A stretch of DNA of 33,343 bases from Actinomycetes bacterium (lineage in GTDB: Bacteria > Actinomycetota > Actinomycetes > S36-B12 > UBA10799). Position 1 is the first letter of the stretch; every line of letters starts with the position of its first letter. Below, piece after piece: positions 10,114-18,080 of the stretch. The translations under genes were made by a program, and so were the position numbers. The DNA is taken from contig JAKOZM010000010.1 in assembly GCA_029779995.1 (NCBI GenBank), forward strand, positions 1 to 33,343. Reading direction: 5' to 3'. A model generated the notes under the pieces. That model was not told the origin of the DNA, ran no database searches, and saw nothing but the letters and a program-made list of their open reading frames with translations.

Positions 10114-13100
10114 GTGGCGGTCGAGCACGAGCGGCAGCTTGAGGACGAGCTCTGCGCCCATCTCGAAGCACACGGATGGGTCTACGAGGCGGGCGCCTTG
10201 GGCTACGACAAAGCGCGCGCCCTATGGCCTGAGGACTTGTTCGCTTGGTTGGAGGCAACCCAGCCGGACACGCTCGCGACCTTGGTGAAGTCCGGCAAGG
10301 ACCGGGACCGGCTCTTGGACCGGTTGGTCGAGTCTCTGGACCGCCCCCTCGACGCGGGTGGCGGCACGTTGGCCGCGTTGCGGTACGGGTTCAAGTTCAC
10401 CAAGCAACTGGATCTGTGCCAGTTCCGACCGGCTGAGTCGATGAACCCGTCGACGACGGCACGGTATGCCCAGAACAAGCTGCGGGTGGCCCGGCAGGTG
10501 TACTACTCGGAGAACAAGACCGACTCGATCGACTTGGTGTTCTTCGTGAACGGGCTTCCGGTGGCAACGGCCGAGTTGAAGAGCGAGTTCCAACAGGATG
10601 TCCACGAGGCGATCCGGCAGTACCGCCAAGATCGCCCGCCAGTCGACCCGACGACCCGCCGTCGAGAGCCGCTACTTACACCTGGTCGACGCGCGCTAGT
10701 GCACTTTGCGGTCGACAACTCCGAAATTTACATGACCACCCGTCTGGACGGGGCAGAGACTCGCTTTCTCCCTTTCAACCGCGGCAACGCTGGCCACGCC
10801 GGGAACCCGCCGAACCCAGGCGGGGCGGAAACGGCATACCTGTGGGAGGAGGTGCTCGCCAAGGACGCCTGGTTGGGCATCCTCGGCAAGTTCATGCACG
10901 TGCAGGTGGACAAGCGCAAGGACCCGACGTCGGGCAGGGTCAGCCGATCCTCGACGGTCATCTTTCCGCGCTTTCACCAGCACGACGCGGTCACCAAACT
11001 GCTCGCTGACGCGAAGGAGAAGGGGCCAGGTCAGCGGTACTTGGTCCAGCATTCGGCCGGGTCGGGCAAGACCAACTCGATCGCCTGGCTATCCCACCAA
11101 CTCTCCACGCTTCATGACACCAGATCGTCCAAGGTGTTCGACTCGGTGCTGGTGATCACCGACCGGACAGTGCTGGACGATCAGCTGCAGGACGCGATCT
11201 ACCAAATCGACCACAAGCGGGGCGTGGTGTTGCCGATCGGGCAGGGCACTGACAGCGACTTCTCCAAGCGCTTCGCCTCCAAGTCGCACGCCCTGACCGA
11301 GGCGTTGACTACGGGTGGGGCGATCATCGTCGTCACCATCCAGACGGTGCCCTATGCCCTCGAGGCGATACGGGCGTCGAAGGCGCTGGCGGGAAAGCGG
11401 TTCGCGGTGATCATCGACGAGGCCCACTCCTCTCAAACCGGAGAGTCAGCCAACAAGTTACGTCAGACCCTCTCGGGCAAGGTGCTCGACGACGTGACCG
11501 ACGCGGATGGCGCCGTCGGCGTGGACGACCTGGTGCGCCTGGATCTGGAAGGGCGGGGCGCGCTGCCGAACGTATCCTTCTTCGCGTTTACCGCGACGCC
11601 CAAGGGCAAAACGCTACAGATGTTCGGCACCTCAGACACCGGAGAGGAGGTCGACAAGGTCCCATTCCATCTGTACTCGATGCAGCAGGCGATCGAGGAA
11701 GGCTTCATTCTCGACGTGTTGAGGAACTACACGAACTACCGGACAGCGTTCCGCCTCGTCCACGGAGGGCAGGACTACGACTCTGAGACGGTCGACAAGT
11801 CCAAGGCGATGAAGTCGGTGATGCAGTGGGTCAAGCTGCACCCGTACAACATCAGCCAGAAGGTCGCGATCATCGTCGAGCACTTCCGGGCCAACGTCGC
11901 CCCCCTGCTCGGCGGCAACGCAAAGGCGATGGTGGTCACTGACTCTCGCAAGTCCGCCGTGCGCTACAAGCTGGCGATGGACAAGTACATCGCCGAGCAT
12001 CACCTCACCGATGTGGCCACCTTGGTCGCGTTCTCCGGGTCAGTCGACGACCCCGATTCGGGGCCGGAGGAGTTCACCGAGCACTCGATGAACGTGAACC
12101 TACGCGGACGGACGATTCCTGAGGCGCTGGCCACCGGGGAGTACCAAGTGCTCATCGTCGCGAACAAGTACCAAACCGGCTTCGACCAGCCGCTGCTGTG
12201 TGCAATGTACGTAGACAAGCGGCTCGACGGGGTGCAGTGCGTCCAGACCCTCTCCAGGCTCAACCGCGTCTACCCGGGTAAGACGACCTACGTGCTCGAC
12301 TTCGTGAACGACGCCGACGACGTGCTGGCTGCGTTCAAGGTCTACTTCGAGGGCGCCTTCCTCACTCAGGCCAGCGACCCCAACCTCGTCTTCGACCAGT
12401 GGGACAAGCTCACCGGGGTTGGGCTCTTCGATGACCTTGACGTCGAGGCGTGCGCCAAGGCGTACTGGGGCGACGGCTCCTCCAAGCCCAGTCAGGGGCG
12501 GCTGTCCGCCGCGTTGGCGCCGGTCAAGGAACGGTTCAACACGGCCTACCGGCGGGCTCTGCAGAACCGGGACGACAGCGAGTCCGATCGGCTCGACACC
12601 TTCAGGCGGGACCTGCGCACCTTCGTCAGCACGTATGACTTCCTCGCTGCGATCGTGGACTACGAGGACATCGAGCTCGAGAAGCGGGCGACATTCGCCC
12701 GCTTGCTCGCCGAGGCGCTCAAGGACTCCAACCGCCACGAAGACACCATCGACCTGTCGGACGTCACTCTGACTCACCACGCCCTGCACAAGCGGCCCGA
12801 GCAGCAGCTCGATCTGGGCACAGGGCAGGCGGACGGGCTCGCGTCGGTTCTGGCGGCCGGCTCGCGGGGCCGACATGAGGCTGAGTTGGTGCCTTGGTCG
12901 GAGGTGCTCGCCCACATCAACACTCTCTTCGAGGGTGACGGGCTATCCGACGGCGACCAAGTCTCCGCGGTGGAGACTGTTCTGCGCAAGATGCTCGAGA
13001 ACGAGGACTTGCGCGCCCAAGCGGTCGCCAACAACAAGGTCGACTTCTTCTCTGGGCCAGACCTCTGGCACACGATCCAAGAGGTCATTGTCGAGGCCAC

Positions 13101-13212
13101 CGACAGCCAGCAGCGCGGACTCGAGCGGCTGGCTGCAGATCGGTCTCGCGAGGAGATCCTGAGGATCATGGGGATGATGAAACTCTGGGAGACCCTGCGA
13201 CAGTCAGCCTGA
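10114..13212 (+). CDS. hsdR: Type I restriction-modification system, endonuclease/translocase subunit HsdR
   Basis: HsdR pulls DNA through the complex using ATP and cuts it far from the unmethylated site. The 1032-aa protein has an N-terminal PD-(D/E)xK nuclease with D140, E154 and K156 (AELK), then an SF2 motor with Walker A AGSGKT at 315-320, DEAH at 435-438 and the FTATPK motif III region. A second RecA domain contains the NKYQTGFDQPLL block, followed by a C-terminal helical domain that docks to HsdM. Length is normal for the family. The GTG start lies 3 bp after the hsdS stop, in one operon with hsdM and hsdS. The last 9 bp overlap, tail to tail, with a minus-strand Cys/His gene. All motifs needed for restriction are present, so the system should be active. 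Confidence 0.95.
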   Translation: MAVEHERQLEDELCAHLEAHGWVYEAGALGYDKARALWPEDLFAWLEATQPDTLATLVKSGKDRDRLLDRLVESLDRPLDAGGGTLAALRYGFKFTKQLDLCQFRPAESMNPSTTARYAQNKLRVARQVYYSENKTDSIDLVFFVNGLPVATAELKSEFQQDVHEAIRQYRQDRPPVDPTTRRREPLLTPGRRALVHFAVDNSEIYMTTRLDGAETRFLPFNRGNAGHAGNPPNPGGAETAYLWEEVLAKDAWLGILGKFMHVQVDKRKDPTSGRVSRSSTVIFPRFHQHDAVTKLLADAKEKGPGQRYLVQHSAGSGKTNSIAWLSHQLSTLHDTRSSKVFDSVLVITDRTVLDDQLQDAIYQIDHKRGVVLPIGQGTDSDFSKRFASKSHALTEALTTGGAIIVVTIQTVPYALEAIRASKALAGKRFAVIIDEAHSSQTGESANKLRQTLSGKVLDDVTDADGAVGVDDLVRLDLEGRGALPNVSFFAFTATPKGKTLQMFGTSDTGEEVDKVPFHLYSMQQAIEEGFILDVLRNYTNYRTAFRLVHGGQDYDSETVDKSKAMKSVMQWVKLHPYNISQKVAIIVEHFRANVAPLLGGNAKAMVVTDSRKSAVRYKLAMDKYIAEHHLTDVATLVAFSGSVDDPDSGPEEFTEHSMNVNLRGRTIPEALATGEYQVLIVANKYQTGFDQPLLCAMYVDKRLDGVQCVQTLSRLNRVYPGKTTYVLDFVNDADDVLAAFKVYFEGAFLTQASDPNLVFDQWDKLTGVGLFDDLDVEACAKAYWGDGSSKPSQGRLSAALAPVKERFNTAYRRALQNRDDSESDRLDTFRRDLRTFVSTYDFLAAIVDYEDIELEKRATFARLLAEALKDSNRHEDTIDLSDVTLTHHALHKRPEQQLDLGTGQADGLASVLAAGSRGRHEAELVPWSEVLAHINTLFEGDGLSDGDQVSAVETVLRKMLENEDLRAQAVANNKVDFFSGPDLWHTIQEVIVEATDSQQRGLERLAADRSREEILRIMGMMKLWETLRQSA

Positions 13213-13737
13213 TCCAGCCTGGTCCAGAAGCGAGCCGTGAGCTCGCTCGCTCCCAGTTCCTTCCTTGCGGTCTCCACTTGTCAGGTCGGGGTAACGCAAG
13301 AGGAGCCAACGGCGACGTGCGCCCTGGTTCTCTAGGTAGACCCGCTCATCGGAGGCCGGCGGAGGTTCGCGTTCTAGAGCGTTGTCGATGTCGACCAGCT
13401 CGGCGAGGAGGCGCCGACGAATCAGGTGGTACTTCTCGTGGCACAACCGATGGTGGAAGAGCGGTGGGCGCCCGCGTCCTTCGGGCCACTGGCACTCTTC
13501 GTTGCAGTCGGGATTCATGCAGGTTGCCGACTGCCTCGGCTGGAGGCACGCCTTTAGGTCGTCGGCGACGGTTTCGAGGCTTAGGTCTGTGCCACGCCGG
13601 TCGCGCAGCACTGAGTAGGTAGGTCTCATACGGCCACCAGATGAGCGTGACCTCGGCTCCGGTGTCGTGCGGGTGGTCAGTCCGCGTGTCGGTTGGGGCT
13701 GGTCAGACCCCGCAGTTAGCTTGCTTGCACTGGTCAC
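13204..13737 (-). CDS. Unrecognised protein with Cys/His putative zinc-binding module
   Basis: The 177-aa minus-strand frame starts at GTG 13737, supported by a GGAGGT Shine-Dalgarno (complement of 13745-13750) with 7-nt spacing. Residues in the middle show C-x4-C-x3-C, a GRGRPPLFHHRLCH segment and a following helix. This resembles the small treble-clef/zinc-finger modules of actinobacterial proteins in which a GRGRPR turn precedes a Cys, and it probably binds zinc and perhaps nucleic acid. The flanks are charged and look partly disordered. Its stop overlaps the end of hsdR by 9 bp in convergent orientation. It is the last cargo gene before the Tn7-like core and is divergent from tnsA. I do not recognise a family; a regulator of the R-M operon or element is possible. 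Confidence 0.6.
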   Translation of the reverse strand: MTSASKLTAGSDQPQPTRGLTTRTTPEPRSRSSGGRMRPTYSVLRDRRGTDLSLETVADDLKACLQPRQSATCMNPDCNEECQWPEGRGRPPLFHHRLCHEKYHLIRRRLLAELVDIDNALEREPPPASDERVYLENQGARRRWLLLRYPDLTSGDRKEGTGSERAHGSLLDQAGSG

Positions 13738-14065
13738 GATACCAACCTCCGTGTCTTGCTGCGACCCGTCAACCTAAAAAACACGTATTGTGCTGACCTG
13801 CAGAAACGGGCGGCGCCTCAGGCAACTTCGTAGCGACCGGGGGCAGCCCGCAGTGTAGGCAGATGCATTCATACGTTGAGTCGACAGTATCGAACCGGAG
13901 TTTGGTACGTACTTTTTCTTGCTCTGAGGGTGAGCCGGGGATACGCTTCCCACAGGACTTGACCCATCGGCGCGCCCTAGTGAAAACCAAGAGGGCGCAC
14001 CAGCTGCGAACTGGCACGCCCTTGGTGACGGACCTGATGCAAGTTGGCACAAGCGAAGGACCATC
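13738..14065. other. Divergent intergenic region; likely contains the boundary of the second Tn7-like element
   Basis: No gene is visible in this 328-bp stretch. It must hold the promoters of tnsA (right) and of the Cys/His gene (left). In Tn7-type elements one terminus lies just upstream of tnsA, so this is where TnsB-binding repeats and the terminal TGT would be expected. The first half is AT-richer (around 13777-13795 and 13905-13920) than its surroundings. I could not identify a convincing set of 20-bp TnsB-type repeats or a target-site duplication by eye. Near tnsA there are competing hairpins, listed separately. Confidence 0.5.
13972..14025 (+). repeat. Competing stem-loops in the tnsA leader
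   Basis: GCGCCCT at 13972-13978 pairs exactly with AGGGCGC at 13992-13998 around a 13-nt loop. The same right arm can instead pair downstream: CCAAG plus GGCG (13987-13997, two bases bulged) with CGCCCTTGG at 14017-14025. The two structures exclude each other. They could form an attenuator-like switch in the tnsA leader or be DNA-level TnsB-site repeats. The pairing is seen; the function is not known. Confidence 0.35.
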
Positions 14066-14827
14066 ATGGGTCAGTCTATGGATGCTGCATGCCCGCGGCC
14101 AGCCCCTGTGGGTCGGGTGACGACGTGGACCTTTCGGTTCGCGGATGGCCCGAATGCATGGGACTGGACCCTCGGGCCGCCGGAACCTCGATCGCTTAAG
14201 TCGATCCGGACGCCGCGGTCCACGGAGAAGAGCCGTCACATCCCGGTGCAGGCGTGGTCTGTGACGTTGAGCGACTCGATCCGTGTTGAGTCGGGTGTCG
14301 AGCACGACCTCGTTCGCGAGCTCGACCGGGATCAGGACGTGGTGTGGATGGTGTCCCAGCCATGCCGTCTCCGGCTGGTGACTGCGGCAGGGCGACCGCG
14401 GGTCCACACGCCCGACCTCCTGTCACTCGACCGTGACGACCAGGTGACGCTCTGGGACGTTCGGCCGACGGACAAGCAAGACGAGAAGTTCGCTGAGAAC
14501 CGGGACCTGACCGCGCATGCATGCGCCAACGTCGGGTGGCTGTACCGGGTCTTCGACGGGGGTGACCGGGTCCGCAGGTACAACCTTCGGTGGCTCACGG
14601 CGTACCGGATCCCGATGCCCTGGTATCCGAACGCCAAGGAGCAACTTCTCGAGCTGTCCTCGGAGACCGACGCCACCATCGGGTCGATTCTGCGGGAGGA
14701 CCGCGGCGCCGGGCATCTGACCAGCGCCATGTGGCACTACCTGTGGGCAGGCGCCCTCACCATCGACCTCGATGAGCCGATCACCCGCGCCACGCGCATT
14801 GCGGTCTGCGAAGGCGCGATGTCGTGA
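14066..14827 (+). CDS. tnsA: TnsA-like endonuclease subunit of a Tn7-like transposase
   Basis: TnsA cuts the 5' strands at the transposon ends so that, together with TnsB, the element leaves as a linear piece (cut-and-paste). The 253-aa protein has a PD-(D/E)xK-like core: the helix ESGVEHDLVREL with E79, a strand and turn VHTPDLL with D117, and TLWDVRP (D131, R133). Tn7 TnsA uses E63, D114 and K132; here arginine stands at the expected lysine position, a pattern I recall from other actinobacterial TnsA-like proteins. The C-terminal part (about 175-253) would contact TnsC. The ATG at 14066 has GAAGGA 6 nt upstream; an in-frame ATG at 14078 and a GTG at 14117 are alternatives. The stop overlaps the tnsB start by 4 bp. 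It is the first gene of an eight-gene coupled operon. Confidence 0.88.
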   Translation: MGQSMDAACPRPAPVGRVTTWTFRFADGPNAWDWTLGPPEPRSLKSIRTPRSTEKSRHIPVQAWSVTLSDSIRVESGVEHDLVRELDRDQDVVWMVSQPCRLRLVTAAGRPRVHTPDLLSLDRDDQVTLWDVRPTDKQDEKFAENRDLTAHACANVGWLYRVFDGGDRVRRYNLRWLTAYRIPMPWYPNAKEQLLELSSETDATIGSILREDRGAGHLTSAMWHYLWAGALTIDLDEPITRATRIAVCEGAMS

Positions 14828-17010
14828 GCAGCGGCGTGGTTGCCCTGACGGTCGGGTCCCGGATCCTCACCGCCGACGGCTTCGCCGCCGTCGTCGCTCT
14901 CGAACGGCACGGAGTGCGCCTGCGCTTCTCCACGGGTCCTGAACGATCGGTCGCCTACAGCCAGCTGGACGTGCGCACGGTCGACGGGGATGGGATCCAG
15001 GCGGTGCATGCTTCCTTGTTCCCGTGGTGGCAGCAGCTCACTGTGGCGGTCCAGCACGAAGCGCTGTTCAAGCAGGAGTGCGTGTTGGAATGTCGAACCG
15101 GGTTCCGCTACGGCCTGCCCGAGCTGGCCCAGCAGGGGGAGCCTTTCGCCCCTTTCGGGCCGGAGTTCGGGCTCAGCCTCGCCGCCCGGTATGCCGCGAT
15201 GAGCAAGGTCGTCAGCTTCGAGAGGTCCGTCGACCGGGTGCTGATGCGCCGGGTGTATGACGGCGAGCTGAAGACCCACAGGATCGCGCCGCGCACTCTC
15301 CAGCGCTGGGACACGCTGTGGTCGACCGGCGGACTCCGTGCGCTGATCGACGGACGCTCGATCAAGGACCGACAGGCCTTCGACGCCATCGACCCCTACT
15401 TCCGGCGGATCGCCATGGAGAAGTTCGCCGAGTACGACGGCTCACGAAGCCGACCCAACCTGCAGGAGATCGAGCGCCAGGTCCGGGTCGCTCTCAAGAA
15501 CGAAGGTGTTCAGGACCCGAACCTGCCCGAGAAGCTGACGCAGGAGTTCCTCAGCTACCACTGGCGCGCTACCGGTTCCACGGTCAGGGCCCAACGGTCG
15601 AACTCCCTGCGCAAGGTCGCCGGCCACGACAGCTACCCAGCCCAACACCCCGGCGAGATGGCCACGGACCTCACTCTCGCGAACAACTTCGTCCTCGACC
15701 CGCTGCGCGAACGAGCCATCAACGTCGAAGTCGGGATCATCCACTCCATCGCCACCCGCGTCATCCACGGCATCCGGGTCTTCCCGCGAGGTGCCCGCGG
15801 CATAGACGTCGGCTTGCTCGTCTACGACGCCATGCGCCAACTGTCGATGGTCGTCGATGGCACCACCATCGACGACTTCCGCTGGAGCGGCATCCCAGAA
15901 TCCCTCGACCTGAGCGGCAACCCAGTCCATGTTGGTCGCCGCCCGGCGCTGAACCCCGGGCCCTCGCTGCAGGGCGTCCACTACCTGCCCGGCGTGACAC
16001 CGACGTCCATCCGCAGCGATCACGGCAGCATCTTTGTCGGCGAGCACTTCCGTGCCCTCATGAATCAGTTCGGCATCGAGCTGCGCCTCTCCCGCGGGAA
16101 GAAGCCCACCGACAACCCCCACTCCGAACGCAAGATGGAGGACCTCGAGCGCGCCTACCAGCAGAGCCCCGGGTACAAGGGCCGCTCCATCCAGCACCGG
16201 GGCCGGTTCATCGGCATCGAAGCCGACGAACCCCTCCTCACCGCCGAGGAACTCGAACGTCACTTCAAGCGCTGGGTGGCTCTCGACTACCACCGGATGC
16301 CGCACGACGGCCTCACCCTGCCCGGCGCCCCCGGCATTCGCCTCACCCCACTGGAGATGCACGACGCTCTCGCTGACGCCACCGGCCGGATCGTCGTCCC
16401 TCAGCACCCGGACCTGATCTTCCAGTTCCTCCCCATCATCTGGCTCGCCCCAGGCCATGCCGGTGTCGAGCACAAGAACCTCGTCTACGACGCCGAAGTC
16501 CTCGAGGACTTCCGCTCCGTACGCCGCGGCACCTTCCGAACCCAAGACCACGCGATCCCGTTCCACATCGACCCCCGCGACATGACCAGGCTCTGGTTCC
16601 GCCATCCCGAGACCGACCGGATCCACGAGATCCCGTGGAAGGCCCGCCACCTCATCCACGCCCCCCTCGTCGACGACGTCCTCGACCGCGCGCTCAGACG
16701 CATCCGCGAACGCGGTGGCAACCGGTCCATCAACAAGACCGTGATCATGCGCCAGATCATCGACGAAATCGGCGAGCTCACCACCGCACCGACCACGGAC
16801 GAGTGGCGCGCCAAGATGTCCGCCGCACAGCTGCGCTGGGAACAGTCCCAGCGCGACCACGCCGAGGTTGCCGAAGCCCATCGGCTCGTCGAGGAGCGCA
16901 TCTCCGGAGGCAAGCCGCGTGACCCCCAGGTGCCTGCGACCCCTTCGTCCGATCCCACCGAGCTCGACTTCGACACTGCCTTCCCCGACTACGACAGCGA
17001 GGCCATCTGA
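14824..17010 (+). CDS. tnsB: TnsB/TniA-like DDE transposase (Mu-type C-terminal domain)
   Basis: This is the catalytic transposase that cuts the 3' ends and joins them to target DNA. The 728-aa protein has N-terminal DNA-binding helical domains (about 60-260), an RNase H-fold core, and a Mu-type beta-barrel and C-terminal tail (about 500-728). The likely catalytic triad is D282 (ATDLT), D399 (IRSDHGS) and E435 (DNPHSERKME). The 36-residue gap between the last two is as in Tn7 TnsB (35), while the first gap is longer (117 versus 88). The end of the protein (Asp/Pro-rich, FPDYDSEAI) is the expected contact point with TnsC. GTG is used as start in a GTGA overlap with tnsA; the stop overlaps the tnsC ATG by 1 bp. 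The gene looks intact. Confidence 0.92.
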   Translation: MSSGVVALTVGSRILTADGFAAVVALERHGVRLRFSTGPERSVAYSQLDVRTVDGDGIQAVHASLFPWWQQLTVAVQHEALFKQECVLECRTGFRYGLPELAQQGEPFAPFGPEFGLSLAARYAAMSKVVSFERSVDRVLMRRVYDGELKTHRIAPRTLQRWDTLWSTGGLRALIDGRSIKDRQAFDAIDPYFRRIAMEKFAEYDGSRSRPNLQEIERQVRVALKNEGVQDPNLPEKLTQEFLSYHWRATGSTVRAQRSNSLRKVAGHDSYPAQHPGEMATDLTLANNFVLDPLRERAINVEVGIIHSIATRVIHGIRVFPRGARGIDVGLLVYDAMRQLSMVVDGTTIDDFRWSGIPESLDLSGNPVHVGRRPALNPGPSLQGVHYLPGVTPTSIRSDHGSIFVGEHFRALMNQFGIELRLSRGKKPTDNPHSERKMEDLERAYQQSPGYKGRSIQHRGRFIGIEADEPLLTAEELERHFKRWVALDYHRMPHDGLTLPGAPGIRLTPLEMHDALADATGRIVVPQHPDLIFQFLPIIWLAPGHAGVEHKNLVYDAEVLEDFRSVRRGTFRTQDHAIPFHIDPRDMTRLWFRHPETDRIHEIPWKARHLIHAPLVDDVLDRALRRIRERGGNRSINKTVIMRQIIDEIGELTTAPTTDEWRAKMSAAQLRWEQSQRDHAEVAEAHRLVEERISGGKPRDPQVPATPSSDPTELDFDTAFPDYDSEAI

Positions 17011-18080
17011 TGGACGCCCGCCTGTGGCACCAGCAAGCCACCGCCCCGCCCCGGCCGATGCCGACCCCGATCCCGGTCGAGACCTTCGACGCCATGTCCG
17101 AGGCCGGGCAGGACGAGTACTGGGTCGAGCTGACCACCGCGATGACCGGGCTCGTCCTGCCCTCGGTCCTCGCCCAGCGGGCCGCGCATCACCTCACCCG
17201 GCTCGTGGACCGCAACCGGCTCCGCCCGCCTGGGGCGAAAGCGATCGGGTCGGTCAGCGCATCCTTCGCCGTCGGCAAGTCCACGTTCGTCAAGGACTGG
17301 GCCCAGGCGGCATACCGCGACCTGCTCGGCCCCGCCTGCGCAGACCCACGCCCCACCTGGAATCCCGAACCCGGCATCACCGCGGACTGGATCCCGCACG
17401 TGTACATCACCCTGCGCGCCGCCTCGAAGATCCGCGACGTCCTCGCCGCCCTCTTGCTCACGATGGGCTACCCCAGCGAGGGCCTCGTGCGGGTCACCAC
17501 TACCCGGGTCATCCACGCGTTCCGGCAGCACGGGGTGCGGCTGCTGCTCATCGACGACAGCCACTTCCTCGATGTGTCCAACAAGGACAGCCGCGACATG
17601 CTCGACTTCCTCAAGTACCTCAACACCGAGCTCGGTGAGCTGGGCGGCACGATGATCCTCGTCAGCGCCGACCTGCACGAGTCCCCGCTCTACCTCGACC
17701 CGCAAATCAACTCCCGCCTGGAACGCCTCACCCTGACCGCATACCCGCTGGCCACCGAAGACGACCGGCGCACCTGGCAACGCTTCCTCAAAGACGCCGA
17801 GACGGTGCTGCTGCCCTACTTCGACTGCGCCCCCGCCGGGATCTTCTCCCGCCAGCACGCCGGCTACATCTGGCGCCGCACCCAGGGCTACGTCGGCGAC
17901 ACCGCCCTGCTGCTCACCGAGGCCCTGCTGGCCGCCTTCGACGACGGCTCAGACACCATCACCACCGCCCACCTCGACGCCGTCCCCCTGTCCGCCCGCG
18001 CGATGGCCCGCGAGGCCGAGCTGCGCGCGGTCGCGCCCCAGCCGTCCCGGCGCCGGCGAGTCAAGGTGCCCGTGTCATGA
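17010..18080 (+). CDS. tnsC: TnsC/TniB-like AAA+ ATPase regulator of transposition
   Basis: TnsC polymerises on target DNA in an ATP-dependent way and links the TniQ target selector to the TnsAB transposase. The 356-aa protein is a single AAA+ domain. It has Walker A SFAVGKST ending at T92 (K90, S91), Walker B LLLIDDSH with D182 and D183, and a sensor-type LVSADL strand near residue 218. A C-terminal helical lid follows, then a basic tail PSRRRRVKV. The length is typical of TniB and short TnsC proteins. The ATG shares one base with the tnsB stop and the TGA overlaps the next ATG by 4 bp, so it is translated with its neighbours. All nucleotide-binding residues are present. Confidence 0.9.
   Translation: MDARLWHQQATAPPRPMPTPIPVETFDAMSEAGQDEYWVELTTAMTGLVLPSVLAQRAAHHLTRLVDRNRLRPPGAKAIGSVSASFAVGKSTFVKDWAQAAYRDLLGPACADPRPTWNPEPGITADWIPHVYITLRAASKIRDVLAALLLTMGYPSEGLVRVTTTRVIHAFRQHGVRLLLIDDSHFLDVSNKDSRDMLDFLKYLNTELGELGGTMILVSADLHESPLYLDPQINSRLERLTLTAYPLATEDDRRTWQRFLKDAETVLLPYFDCAPAGIFSRQHAGYIWRRTQGYVGDTALLLTEALLAAFDDGSDTITTAHLDAVPLSARAMAREAELRAVAPQPSRRRRVKVPVS

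Noticed and set aside
10114..13212. HsdR broken or phase-variable
   Set aside because: The frame is continuous, nuclease and motor motifs are all present, and I saw no simple-sequence tract that could slip.
15442..16881. Long 479-aa open frame on the minus strand
   Set aside because: It lies wholly inside tnsB, has no recognisable motif, and long antisense frames are normal in high-GC coding DNA.
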